This document shows positions 1 through 11,089 of a DNA stretch of 64,000 nt, piece after piece (position 1 is the stretch's first letter; each line of letters starts with the position of its first letter). This DNA comes from Eucommia ulmoides. Lineage: Eukaryota; Streptophyta; Magnoliopsida; Garryales; Eucommiaceae. The notes beneath the pieces were generated by a model that was given only the letters and a program-made list of their open reading frames with translations, was not told where the DNA came from and searched no databases. A program made the translations under genes and the position numbers. The stretch is from contig CM028336.1 in assembly GCA_016647705.1 (NCBI GenBank), forward strand, positions 14,020,880-14,084,879, given 5' to 3'.

Positions 1-841
1 CAAGTTAAAATTCAACACAACCTTCCATCCTCAAACTGACGGCCAATCAGAGCGTACGATTCAGACGTTTGAGGATATGTTGAGAGATTGTGTTCTAGAA
101 ATTCTTGGTAGCTGGGACGGTCATTTGACGTTGATGGAATTTGCCTATAATAACAGCTACTATTCGACAATCAAGATGGCACCATATGAAGCGTTGTATG
201 GTAGGAGATACAGAACTCTAGTATGTTGGACTGAAGTGGGATAACAAAAATTATTGATGCCAGATATAGCCCAGATGACGGCGGAAAAGGTGAAAGTGAT
301 TCAGGAAAGACTGAAGACTGCTCAGAATCGACAAAAAAGTTATGTTGACAAGCGTAGGCAGGAGTTGGAATTTGAAGTGGGTGATTATGTGTTTTTGCGT
401 ATATTTATGTGGAAGGGCATAATGAGATTCAGGAAGAAAGGAAAGCTAAGTCCGAGTAATATCGGGCCATACGAGATTCTAGAACGAGTTGGCATGGTGG
501 CTTATTAACTAGCCCTACCGCCAGAATTATCCAGATTATATGACGTTTTCCATGTATCGATGCTTAGAAAATATGTGTCAGACCTTTCGCATGTGTTAAC
601 TTCTCAACCAATCGAATTGAAAGAAGTCTTGACATACGTTGAGGAGCCAGTCCAGATTTTAAACCATAAAGATCAAGTGTTGCGGACGAAAACGATTCCA
701 TTGGTGAAAGTGCTATAGCGCAGTCACTCTGTAGAGGAAGCGACGTGGGAGCGAGAGGATGAGATAACGAATAAATACCCGCATTTATTCGTTCAAGGTA
801 ACCAAAATTTCGAGACGAAATTTCTTTTAGAAGGGAAGAGT
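1..841 (+). pseudogene. 3' end of Ty3/gypsy (Tekay-like) pol: integrase C-terminus
   Basis: Translation from base 2 begins inside an integrase core (motif FHPQTDGQSERT, holding the last acidic residue of the DDE triad), followed by the usual MAPYEALYGRR segment. After an in-frame stop near 241 it continues (254-508) through the C-terminal integrase region (QKSYVDKRR, VGDYVFLR, GPYEILERVG). A further stop precedes PPELSRLYDVFHVSMLRKY, which is typical of the end of plant gypsy pol. Several stops make it a relic. It runs straight into a purine-rich tract (about 829-841) and an LTR. The rest of the element lies left of the window. Lineage (Tekay/Del-like) is inferred from the terminal motifs and from the related element at 1398-8013. 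Confidence 0.85.
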
Positions 842-1091
842 TATAAGACCCGATGTTTTGCATGTGCATAATTTTTAATTACATTTTAGAACATTTAGAA
901 AATAACAGGGTGCATTTTGTCATTTAACATTTATTTTTAAAAAATTAGGGGTAAATATGTTATTTAAAATATGATTTTAAAAATTTTGGGATATAATTAA
1001 TATTTTCTTTATTTTAATAGGGATATTAGTATAAATAAATGAATTAAAAAAAAAAAGTCCACGTTTCCTTCCTAAAGAAGGAAACAACATA

Positions 1092-1172
<81 letters not shown>

Positions 1173-1397
1173 AATTAAAAAGAGGAGAGAGTTGACATGT
1201 GTCAACATAAAACAAAATTAAAAAAAAAAAAAAAAAACATATAACATATACTTATCAAATTAAGAATGTTCAAATTGACAAGGATTTGAATGATAAGGAA
1301 TAAAGACATGTCCTTTATAAACTAAGCCACCAAAACATTGCTTTAAAAAAAAAATGTTGAAAATGAGTGCGACGATTAAGTCAAAGAAGAAGATATA
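842..1397 (+). mobile_element. 3' LTR of the plus-strand gypsy element, first part
   Basis: Starts TATAAGACCC right after the polypurine tract. It matches the reverse complement of the LTR end at 7900-8013 (TGTAAGACCC, then GTGCATAATTTTTA, then TGTCATTTAA), so the terminal TG has apparently decayed to TA. The LTR is split at 1397 by the element at 1398-8013 and resumes at 8014. Together the two parts make about 1.9 kb. Confidence 0.7.
1093..1172. repeat. (AT)n(TG)n microsatellite in LTR
   Basis: About 50 bases of AT dinucleotides followed by about 25 of TG. Similar AT/TG tracts sit in the other copies of this LTR family (about 2766-2803, 7430-7449, 9211-9285), so the microsatellite belongs to the LTR. 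Confidence 0.9.
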
Positions 1398-2762
1398 TGT
1401 CACACCCCCACCCTGGGCCCCCATCACCCGAGGCCGGGTGTGACGTCAACATGACGTTACCTGACTGATCACAAATATACATACATGCATTGCTCTGGTT
1501 TTTTTTTTTTTTTCCCAAAAAACATATTTATCATTTCAAAATTTGGGAATATACCTGTCCCAAATATTCACAACCAAATCACAAAAACTGAACCTTCCCC
1601 GGCTCATATCTGGCCGGCCCAACCCATCCAAAATGATCCTATCTCTTTACTCTACCTAGTGTCAGTAGTGGATCCACTCTTAGCTTCGGTACCTGAAACT
1701 AAATATTTTATCGGTGTATTATCTTCATAATATAAAAATATTTTATAGATCAAGCATAATTATCAAATACTATTTTTCCTAATATAATATAATATAACAG
1801 CATACCAAGCCAGAATAAAATTCCACTGTCATCATTGCAATAAGATAATATATCTAAATAAACCAATCCAACATTTCGATATATAATAAAATACCGCACT
1901 CATATTTTCTACTAGCCATAGGGTCGTTTCACCTCACGATTGGGAGTTACGACGGTACCGTAACCTGTACAACTGTGTTATCTAAAGTGACTATCAGTGT
2001 CAGGGCCATTTAATATCCCCAATGGTAGGGGCAGTCACCTACAGGATTTGCACTCCTGACTGGTCTACATATATCCACCCTACAGGACTTGCCTGACAAG
2101 TAAGAACAATATCCACCCTGCAGGTTGTGCTTGACAGATAATAATATATATCCACCCTGCAGGTTGTGCCTAACAAGTAACAATATATCCACTCTGTAGG
2201 TCTTGCCTGACAGGTAACAACATATCCACCCTGCAGGTCTTACCTGACAGGTAATCTACATCTTGTAGGACATGCCCTCCTGACGAGAAGACAACTATGG
2301 CATAATCAGATAACACAAAAATCACTTTCCACATTTAAAAATCTACTTGATCCACATAACATTATAGCACCGTCTATTTTAAAAAACACATTTTTTTCCA
2401 TAATTTATACAAAAATATAATTTGTAAATTTACATAAAACACAATACACGCACCTCGATTTTCGCGCTATCAAAAACACTGTCGCCGAAATACTACACGG
2501 CCAGTGGCGCCTGTGAACCTAACAACAATAAGGCCTAAATTAATAATTTATCTAAATAAATTTAATATGAAATGCGTGGCCCAAAATTGCACAATTTCCT
2601 ATTCCCTACATTTTGATTATACAAAATTACTATATACCTTATTTTCTATACCGGCTGTATTTCTCGAACCCGCCATATATATATTTTGATATAATTATAC
2701 ATGTATTTATATCCACATAAGTAGTCCCATAAATTGAACGTGTGATATAGTTTTATTTTAAC

Positions 2763-2806
<44 letters not shown>

Positions 2807-3239
2807 ACACTACCCAAAACGCCACTTTTCTACTTTTTTTTTGCCAAATTCACGTGTATGTGTCTTCGTTGGTTTCTTCTACTTTTTTTTTTTTTTTTTT
2901 TGCCTATTTTGTTTCAGCCGAAAAACACACACACACATACAATACATGTATATATTTTTTTTTAAGATCTTGACACATGTCCCCATGCACTATATATATG
3001 CGAAATGAGCTTTTTGGTTTCCTTCCATGGGAAGGAAACCGTTTGGGACTTCTATTATTTTTCTATTTTTTTTTATTTTTTTTTATCTTATCTCTCTAAC
3101 ATATATTATTTTATTTTTTCTCAAATTGTATTAATCTTCCCAATTATCTTTAAATTATCATTTAAGCCCAAAATTTAAAATTAATATTCTTAAAATTGCT
3201 AATTGACCCCTAAAATTTTAAAATAAATATTAAATGACA
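1398..3239 (-). mobile_element. 3' LTR (truncated) of the minus-strand gypsy element
   Basis: Begins on the plus strand TGTCACACCCCCACC, as does the 5' LTR at 5838. The two LTRs align along most of their length, including the minisatellite, the AT/TG microsatellite and a GGTTTCCTTCC inverted repeat. It lacks the outermost 140 or so bases, where it joins reverse transcriptase sequence near 3240. Confidence 0.85.
2071..2262. repeat. LTR minisatellite, five units of about 38 bp
   Basis: Units start with ATATCCACYCTRYAGG at 2071, 2109, 2147, 2185 and 2222, and most end in a CCTGACAGGTAA-like motif. The homologous positions in sister LTRs hold three units (6524, 6562, 6599) and about one (near 8520-8580). 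Confidence 0.85.
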
Positions 3240-3953
3240 TAAAAATACAACTCTATCCAACCAAAACTCATATTTACTGAATTTTGCATACAATTGTTTC
3301 TCTCGCAAAGTCTGCAATACAATCTTGAGATGCTCTGCATGTTCTTCTTTATTTTGGGAATAGATCAATATATCATCAATGAACACGATAATAAAATGAT
3401 CTATATAAGGCTGGAAGATCCGATTCATCAAATCCATAAATGCAGCAGAGGCATTCGTCAACCCAAACGACATAACTAGAAATTCATAATGCCCATACCT
3501 CGTACGAAACGCCGTCTTCGACACATTACTGTCTCTGACTTTCAACTGATGATATCCCGATTGAAGATCTATTTTGGAAAACACCTCGGCCTTCTGCAAT
3601 TGGTCGAACAGATCATCAATTCTAGGTAACGGGTATTTATTACGAACCGTCACCTTATTCAACTGCCCGTAATCAATACATATTCTCAGCGTGTCATCCT
3701 TCTTTTTCACAAATAACATTGGGGCTCCCCACAGAGAAACACTAGGTCTAATAAACCCGCGGTCCAACAGATCTTGCAACTGAATCTTCAGTTCCTTTAG
3801 CTCGGTAGGCGCCATACGATAGGGTGGAATTGATATAGAAGAAGTTCCTGGAAGTAACTCGATAGTAAATTCAATTTTCCTATCTACTGGCAACCCGGGC
3901 AATTCTTCTGGAAAGACATTGGGAAAATCCCCGACAACTGGAATATCCACCAC
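3240..3953 (-). pseudogene. Gypsy reverse transcriptase, truncated
   Basis: Encodes an N-terminal linker ([13 protein letters not shown]), the fingers ([38 protein letters not shown]), the palm ([13 protein letters not shown]) and the catalytic box [10 protein letters not shown] (the Y of YxDD is F here, with both aspartates present). It continues to [16 protein letters not shown] and then runs into LTR sequence at about 3240, losing the end of RT and everything downstream. In the minus-strand order it follows protease. Family usage: copies RNA into cDNA in the virus-like particle. Non-functional here. Confidence 0.9.
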
Positions 3954-4436
3954 CTATACTTCATTTTGACTGGTGTCAATCACATGCGCGAGGTATACCG
4001 GGCATCCCTTCTTTAATAATTTCCTGGCCTCCAGAACTAAAATCAAACTGACAGGGGTGATGATTCTGTCCCCCGAAAATACAAACTCTAGTTCATCTGA
4101 AACGCGAAAAATAACTTTCTTTCTAAAACAATCGACCGTAGCATGATAGCCGGATAGCAAATCCATATCCAGTATCACATCAAAATTGTGAATTCTCAGA
4201 GGTAATAGATCTACCAACAATTTTCTATCACCAATACGATGCAAACTGTCTTTATACGTACTATCTATCAACACAAACTCGCCTATAGCAGTAGAGATAA
4301 TAATATTATATGACAGAGAAGTAGGAAATTTGTCTATATGCATCATAAAAGTCGCTGAAACAAATGAATGGGTAGAATCGGGATCAATAAGTATACGTGC
4401 ATCTCTATCATATAAAGGTATGATACCTGTAACCAC
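3954..4436 (-). pseudogene. Gypsy aspartic protease region
   Basis: Contains ARILIDPDSTHSFVSATF, corresponding to the plant gypsy protease motif LxDxGSTHSFxS, with P in place of a nearby residue and D in place of the usual G. The catalytic D context is therefore altered. Downstream residues (DVILDMDLLSGYHATVDC) match the usual DVILGMDWL segment. It is separated by a stop from the reverse transcriptase block in the same polyprotein order. Confidence 0.8.
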
Positions 4437-4740
4437 ATTCAGGGTAGCCTGGGCATCCTGCCTGGTAGTAGCAAATACACGACCTCAAGTCGGAGGTTTA
4501 CCAGCCGATCCTCTACTATGCCCCTAAACACTGCTAGGGCTAGCACTACCCACACTACTCGCAGAGAGTGTAGATGTAACAGCAAATTTCGGACAATTCG
4601 GAGATATGTGACCTAGCTCATGACAACGAAAACATATTGGGCCTCCCATGGGACAGTGTCCAGCAAAATGATCCGGTGATCCACATTGGTAGCATACGGA
4701 TGTCCGGCTCGACTAACTGGCTGACTCCTACCCTGCCTTC
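4437..4740 (-). pseudogene. Gag nucleocapsid with two zinc knuckles
   Basis: Minus-strand translation of about 4560-4715 gives two CCHC knuckles back to back (CYQCGSPDHFAGHC and CFRCHELGHISPNC), then a Ser-rich linker into protease. The block is broken by a stop and a frame change relative to both neighbours. Confidence 0.75.
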
Positions 4741-4771
4741 GTTGGCCGACATTCTATCCGGATACATTCTG

Positions 4772-5640
4772 CTATCGCCCGAAATATGATTGCCGCAGAC
4801 CTCGGCTCCTAGCAGATTGGTCGATTGTTGGGGCCCGAGAAAATGGCGGTCGAACTACAGCTCCTCGAGAAGTGCCACCTGGATATCTGACAAATGACTC
4901 GAATCTACTCTTCTTATACTGGTCACGGTTCTCGGCTGCTTCTCGGACATCGTGCTCTATTAATTTCGCTGTGTTTACTAATTTGGCATACTTTTTTATC
5001 TGTCTGCCCATCAACCTAGAACGTATTTCTAGATCCAGTCCTTTCTGAAATCGCCTACATCTTGCCTCTTCCACTTTCACCAGGTTAGGAGTCGGGATAA
5101 GGCATCAAATTTGATCTCGTACTGCAGAACGATCATCTTCCCCTATTTCAGTGATATGAATTTATTCTCCATCTAGAACCGATAGGATTCAAGAAAATAT
5201 TTTTCATTAAACACCGCAACGAATCGATCCCAAGAAATCTCCTCACTTGGAACTGAAATTAACCTCTTCATTTTCTCCCACCAATGTTCGGCCTCTCCTT
5301 TCAACTGAAAGGTGGCAAAAGAAACTCGGATGTCATTGGTAATTCCCATGGCCACAAATATGTGCCCCACGCTCCTCAATCAATTCTCGACATCAGTCGG
5401 ACCCGCAGTTCCTGTAAAAGCTAGGGGGTCCAATTCCTTGAATCGTTTTAGCAGTATCGCCTGAGAAGTTGTTGTGTTGATTTGGCCCTTCTGACATTCC
5501 ATCACTTTTGCCTGTTGCTCTGTCAGTTGCGCAGTAGCCTGTAAAATCCGCTCAACAGCATCCAAGCTTTCTTGCGTCCTATCCCTCTTCCTCTAGGATC
5601 TAGTACTCTCAGTACTCTCATTTTCACCCTTCATACTCAA
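4772..5640 (-). pseudogene. Gypsy gag (capsid) relic
   Basis: Three stop-separated pieces make up a typical plant retrotransposon gag. 5380-5565 carries FKELDPLAFTGTAGPTDVEN. 5173-5379 carries VSFATFQLKGEAEHWWE and WDRFVAVFNEKYF. 4772-5080 carries the downstream RCRRFQKGLDLEIRSRLMG region and a basic tail. Gag would form the particle. Its order behind the primer binding site and before the zinc knuckles is normal. Confidence 0.85.
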
Positions 5641-5822
5641 GATTTGAAACGAAATTTGATAAGCAATAGGGTCAATAGACAAACGACAGTGCATAACGCA
5701 AATGTATTATTTAATTCAATAAAATAACTACCACTCACGTGCCGAACCCACATATCGACACCCTATCTCATGGTCCACTACTGGCTAGATAATCTGACAC
5801 GTCCACAGAACCTATAACCTAT

Positions 5823-5834
5823 GCTCTAATACCA
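5823..5834 (-). other. Primer binding site (tRNA initiator Met type)
   Basis: Minus strand reads TGGTATTAGAGC four bases inside the LTR end. The canonical initiator-Met site is TGGTATCAGAGC, so it has one mismatch. Confidence 0.8.
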
Positions 5835-5837
5835 AAT

Positions 5838-8013
5838 TGTCACACCCCCACCCTAGGCCCTCATCGCCCGAGGCCGGGCGTGACGTCAACATGACGTTAC
5901 CTGACCGATCACAGATATACATACATGCATTGCTATGTTTTTTTTTTTTTTTCTCTTTTTTTTTTCCCCAAAAAACATATTTATCATTTCAAAATTTGGG
6001 AATACATCTGTCCCAAATATTTACAACCAAATCACAAAAACTGAACCTTCTCCTGCTCACATCTGGCTGGCCCAACCCATCCAAAATGACCCCACCTCCT
6101 GACTTTACCTAGTGCCAATAGTAGACCCACTCCTAGCTGCAGCACCTGAAACCAAATATTTTATCGGTGTACTGTCTTCATAATATAAAAATATTTTATG
6201 GATCAAGCATAATTATCAAATGCCACTTTTTCAAATAAAATATAATATAACCACATACCAAGGCAGAATAAAATTTCACTACCATCATTGCAATAAGATA
6301 ATATATCTAAATCAACCAATCCAACATTTTGACATATAATAAAATACCACACTCATATTTCCTACTAACTATAGGATCGTTTCACCTCACGATCGGGAGT
6401 TACGACTGTACCGTAATCTGTATAACTGTGTCATCTAAAGTAACTATCAGTGTTAGAACTATTTAATATCCCCAATGGTAGGGGCAGCCACCTGCAGGAT
6501 TTGCACTCCTGACAGGTCCACATATATCCACCCTGCAAAACTTGCCTGACAAGTAATAACAATATCCACCCTGCAGGTTGTGCCTGACAGGTAACAACAT
6601 ATCCACCCTGCAGGTCTTGCCTGAAAAGTAATCCACATCTTGCAGGACATGCCCTCCTAACGAGAAGACAACTATGGCATAGTCAGATAACACAAAAACC
6701 ACTTTCCATATTTAAAAATCTACTTGATCCACATAATGCTATAACACTGTCCATTTTAATAAGCACATTTTTTTTCCACAATTTATACAAAAATATAATT
6801 TGTAAATTTACATAGAAGACAGTACACTCACTTCGATTTCTGCGCTACCAAAAACACTATCGTCGAAATACTACACGGCCGGTGGCGCCTGTGAACCTAA
6901 CAACGATAGGGCCTAAATTAATAATTTATCTAAATAAACCTAATATGTAATGTGTGGCCCTAAAATGCACAATTTCCTATTCCCTACATTTTTATTATAC
7001 AAAATTACTATATACCCTATTTTCTATGTTAATATCAACTATACGAAAATTACTATAGTAACGATTGGAAAAAAATTGTGTTAATAATTTAATTTGTAGA
7101 ATAATATTAATCGACTGTTAAAAAATTAATTAGTGGACGAAATACTAAAAATTATCGTTTTAGTAAAATTTACAATTTTTATTTTAAACTATATTCTTCG
7201 CAAATTAGATATTTCTATACTAGTTGTGTTTCTCGAACCCGCCATATATATATTTTGACATAATTATACATGTATTTTTATCTGCATAGTTAGTCCCATA
7301 AATTGAACGTGTGGTATAGTTTTATTTTAACATATATATATATACCTGTTCCTGTTCTTTTCCTTCTTCCCTTATTTTTTCCTCTATTTTTGTTTCGCCT
7401 GAAGTTTCTTTACATAGCCTATATAAATATGTGTGTGTGTGTGTGTGTGAATACACTACCCAAAACGCCACTTTTCTACCTTTTTTTTTTTTTTTGGGCG
7501 TTGACAGCTGTTAACTTGTCATCTTTGTTTTTCTTTTTTTTTTGCCAAATTCACTTGCATGTGTCTTTGTTGGTTTCTTCTTCTTCTTTTTTTTTTTTTT
7601 TGCTTGTTTTGTTTCAGCCGAAAAACACACACACACACACACATACAATACATGTATATATATTTTTTTAAGATCCTAACACGTGTCCCCATGCACTATA
7701 TATATGTAAAATGAGCTTTTTGGTTTCCTTCCATGGGAAGGAAACCGTTTGGGACTTCCATTATTATTATTATTATTATTTTATCTTATCTCTCTAACAT
7801 ATATTATTTTTTTTTTCTCAAATTACATTAATCTCCCCCAATTATCTTTAAATTATCATTTAAGCACAAAATTTAAAATTAATATTCTTAAAATTGCTAA
7901 TTGACCCCTAAAATTTTAAAATAAATATTAAATGACACAATGCACCTTGTTATTTTTCTAAGTGTTCTAAAATGCAGCTAAAAATTATGCACATGTGAAA
8001 CTAGGGTCTTACA
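5838..8013 (-). mobile_element. 5' LTR of the minus-strand gypsy element
   Basis: About 2.2 kb with TG...CA ends on the plus strand (TGTCACACC to GGGTCTTACA). Next to a primer binding site at its inner edge. Contains the three-unit minisatellite at 6524-6636, AT/TG tracts near 7430 and an inverted GGTTTCCTTCC-ATGG-GGAAGGAAACC motif at about 7723-7746. Confidence 0.85.
6524..6636. repeat. LTR minisatellite, three units
   Basis: ATATCCACCCTGCA units at 6524, 6562 and 6599, the same 38/37-bp family as at 2071-2262. Confidence 0.8.
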
Positions 8014-9210
8014 ATATCTCTACATATATTATACTTTCTCTTATTCCATTTTTTTTTTTCACTGTTTTTCTTTTACCCTCTCGTTTTCTATCTTTTTTTT
8101 TTGGCTTAATTTTTCGATTCTTTCCATTGAATCCTTTTACTGCTTTGGTTTGAGGTAAGTTGTCTTCAACTATTTTTTTTAAAGTCATATATTCATATAT
8201 GTATAATATATATATATATATATGGGATTAATAGTTAAATTGTGTGAAAATTAATCTAATGTAAAATTATAAATTTTATTAAAATAACATTTTGCTAGCA
8301 TTTTATTGACTAGTAATATTGTTGATAGTCAGATAATATTTTTGCAGTCATTAAAGTATTGAATGAATTTTACAAATACAATTATAATATTTTAGTTGTA
8401 TTATTAATGTGATTTAAGAAAATAGAACATTTAATTTTAATAAATTTCAGGTAATCAACAAAATTTTGGGAATAGGAAATGGTGCATTTTAGGATCACGC
8501 ATTGCGCAATAGATTTATTTTACCTGTCAGGCAAATCCGGCAGGGTGGACATATGTGGACCTGTCAGGAGTGCAAATCTTGTGGGTGGCTGCCCCTACCA
8601 TTGGGGATATTAAATGGCCCTAACACTGATAGTCACTTAGATGGCACAGTTATATAGGTTACGGTACAGTCGTAACTCCCGATCGTGAAGTGAAACAATA
8701 CTATGGCTAGTAAGAAATATGAGTACGGTAATATTATATGTCGAAATGTTGGATTGGTTGATTTAAATATATTATCTTATTGCAATGATGACAGTGAAAA
8801 TTTATTTCGGCATGGTATGTTGTTATATTATATTATATTTTAAAAAGTGGTATTTGATAATTATGCTTGATCCATGAAATATTTTTATATTATGAAGACA
8901 GTACACCGATAAAATATTTGGTTTCAAATGCCGCAGTTAGGAGTGGGTCTACTACTAACACTAGGTAGAGTTAGGAGGTGGTGTCATTTTAGAGGGTTGG
9001 CTGGATAGGTGTGAACCGTGAAAGGTTCAATTTTTAATTTTTTTTTGTGGTTTTGTTGTGAATATTTGGGACAGGTGTATTCCCAAATTTTGAAGTGAGT
9101 AAATATATTATTTTATTTTATTTTGAAAAAAAAAATGTATAGCGATACATGTACATATATATATATATGTGTGTGTGTGTGTGTAAAAAAATGTATAGCG
9201 ATACATGTAC

Positions 9211-9286
<76 letters not shown>

Positions 9287-9359
9287 ATCGGTCAGGTAAC
9301 GTCAAGTCGGTGTCACGTCTAGCCTCGATCGATGGGGGCCCGGAGAGGGGTATGAGACA
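8014..9359 (+). mobile_element. 3' LTR of the plus-strand gypsy element, second part
   Basis: From about 8450 this is the reverse-complement match to 5838-7000 (landmarks CCCCTACCATTGGGGATATTAA at 8594 onward, GTTACGGTACAGTCGTAACTC, and GGACAGGTGTATTCCCAAATTT). It ends with a decayed version of the terminal motif, closing at GAGACA, base 9359. Beyond 9359 the sequence is copia RNase H. The whole plus-strand gypsy element therefore ends here, inside a copia coding region. Confidence 0.75.
9127..9285. repeat. 58-bp tandem duplication and (TG)n tract
   Basis: The segment AAAAAATGTATAGCGATACA plus ATGTACATATAT and a TG run occurs at about 9127-9184 and again at about 9186-9240. The second copy leads into about 60 bases of TG. 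Confidence 0.85.
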
Positions 9360-10399
9360 AACTATTTCGGTGGTAGTGGATGCCATCGCACGATACTCAG
9401 CTTCCATGGAAGATTTAGAAACAACAGTCTGCTTCTTGCTCTTCCATGAAATAAGAGAATCACCTAAAAATACACAAAAACCTGTGACAGACTTACGATC
9501 TGTGGGGTCACTAGCCCAATCAGCATCAGAAAAGGCATGTAGCTCCAAAGACAAGGTCGATGGAAGTAAGAGACTCTGAAAGAGGGTACCTCGAAGATAC
9601 CGAAGGATACGAAGAACAACAGCCCAATGAATTGTAGTAGGAGAAGTGACAAATTGACTAATGATATAAACAGCGTGGACAATGTCCGGGCGAGTGATAG
9701 TTAGATAGACCAAATTGCCAATAATAGTACGATATGATGTAGGATCTGACAAAGAGGCACCATCGGAAGGTGAATAGCGAACATTCACCTCTAGAAGAGT
9801 ATCAACAGTCCTAGTATCAGTAAGACGAGCACGCTTGAGAATGTCACCGGTATATTTAGACTGAGAGAGAAGATAGCCTTTTGGAGAAAATGCTACTTCA
9901 ATTCCCAGAAAGTAGCGTAAAGCCCCCAAGTCCTTCATTTCGAACTGACGAGATAATTCTGACATCAAGATTGCAATCCCATCAACATTATCACCAGTAA
10001 TAATCATGTCATCCACATATAAAGATAGTAGAATACGGCCAGCAGTGGTACACTTTATAAACAGAACGGAATCATGATTATTTTGGTGAAAACCAAGTGA
10101 AGTAATCACCTAGAGAACTTCTCAAACCAGGCTCGAGGAGCCTGTTTAAGGCCATATAGAGCTTTCTTGAGTTTGCAAACTTCTCCAGACGTATGAGCAA
10201 CACCCGGAAGAGGAGTCATGTAAACTTCTTCTTGAAGATCGCCATTCAAGAAGGTATTTTTAACATCCATATGAGAAATATGCCACTGATGAACTGATGC
10301 AAGGACAATAAGAGTTAGAACAGTCATCATTTTTGCAACTGGAGCAAAAGTCTCCTCATAATCTATACCATATTGCTGAGAAAATCCCTTGGCAACCAA
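9360..10399 (-). pseudogene. Copia reverse transcriptase and RNase H
   Basis: The first block (10399-10106) has [33 protein letters not shown] and [19 protein letters not shown]. The second (10109-9360) has the catalytic SLYVDDMIITG, FEMKDLGALRYFLGIE, SYRTIIGNLVYLTITRPDI and RNase H motifs (AFSDADWASDPTDRKSVTGF, SKSSMEAEYRAMASTTTEIV). The blocks are in different frames. RNase H is truncated at TTTEIV by the insertion at 9359/9360, and the codons beyond that point come from the gypsy LTR. Confidence 0.9.
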
Positions 10400-10453
10400 A
10401 CGAGCTTTGTACCACTCAACTAAACTGTCAGACTTGGTTTTAATTTTGTAGAC

Positions 10454-11089
10454 TCAACGAGAACCAATTCGACTTTTACCTAGAGGTAAAGGTACCAAAT
10501 CCCATGTATCCATCTTGTATAAAGTAAAGAGTTCCTCATCCATAGCCTTTTGCCAAAGAGGATCAAGTGTTGCCTCTTTATAAGATAAAGGCTCAAAAAG
10601 ACAGTGAATAGAGACTAAAAATGAAGCAAAAGAATTTGAATAGAAAGAGTAAACAAAATATGGTATATGAGTGGACTTACGAATGCGCTTAAGGATAGTG
10701 AGGATGAGGATCCACAACCTGAAAAGATTCTTGGTAGGTCGTTAGAGGAGAAGGGACGCTAGAAGTATCAATACCTACAGAGCTACCAGTGTTAACATGA
10801 GGTCGAGATGGATGAGATGGGTCAATATCTGTAATACATGGGTTTTGAGAAGATAAACTATTTGTGTCATCAGAGAAAGGATCAATGGAAATAAGATCAA
10901 ATTTTGTCAAGTTGTGTGTACGAGCAGGAATAGAGAAAAAAGGTATTGCTCAAGAAACATAACATGACGAGACACATATATTTTTTGTGCAACTGAATCA
11001 AAGCAACGATATCCTTTTTGTCCCTCACCATAGCCTAGGAAGACACAAATGGCAGAGCAAGAAGATAACTTAATACGCTCTACTCTCGG
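10454..11089 (-). pseudogene. Copia integrase-RT linker and RT start
   Basis: 10717-10454 holds EPLSYKEATLDPLWQKAMDEE and DTWDLVPLP, the usual start of the copia RT region. 10910-10689 holds the Ser/Pro-rich linker (SSVPSPLTTYQES). The blocks are joined by frame changes and stops. Confidence 0.75.

Larger units (their letters stand above)
1398..8013 (-). mobile_element. Ty3/gypsy Tekay-like element, internally deleted
   Basis: Minus-strand LTR retrotransposon. It has a 5' LTR at 5838-8013, a primer binding site at 5823-5834, gag, protease and the first part of reverse transcriptase, then a jump straight into a truncated 3' LTR (1398-3239). RNase H, integrase and the start of the 3' LTR are missing. 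The outer ends read TG...CA. The flanking 5-mers are ATATA (1393-1397) and ATATC (8014-8018), a target duplication with one mismatch. It interrupts a related LTR (842-1397 plus 8014-9359). Every coding block contains stops. Confidence 0.85.

Noticed and set aside
2060-2280. CRISPR-like regular repeats
   Set aside because: The repeats are contiguous, with no unique spacers, and lie inside an LTR of a plant retrotransposon.
2777-2973. Open frames with Met-Cys-Val repeats
   Set aside because: They translate a TG microsatellite and T runs inside an LTR. The same holds for the frames at 7303-7671 and 9205-9579.
9108-9359. C-terminal Thr-His-rich extension of the copia RNase H frame
   Set aside because: It is read-through into the inserted gypsy LTR and its TG microsatellite, not copia protein.
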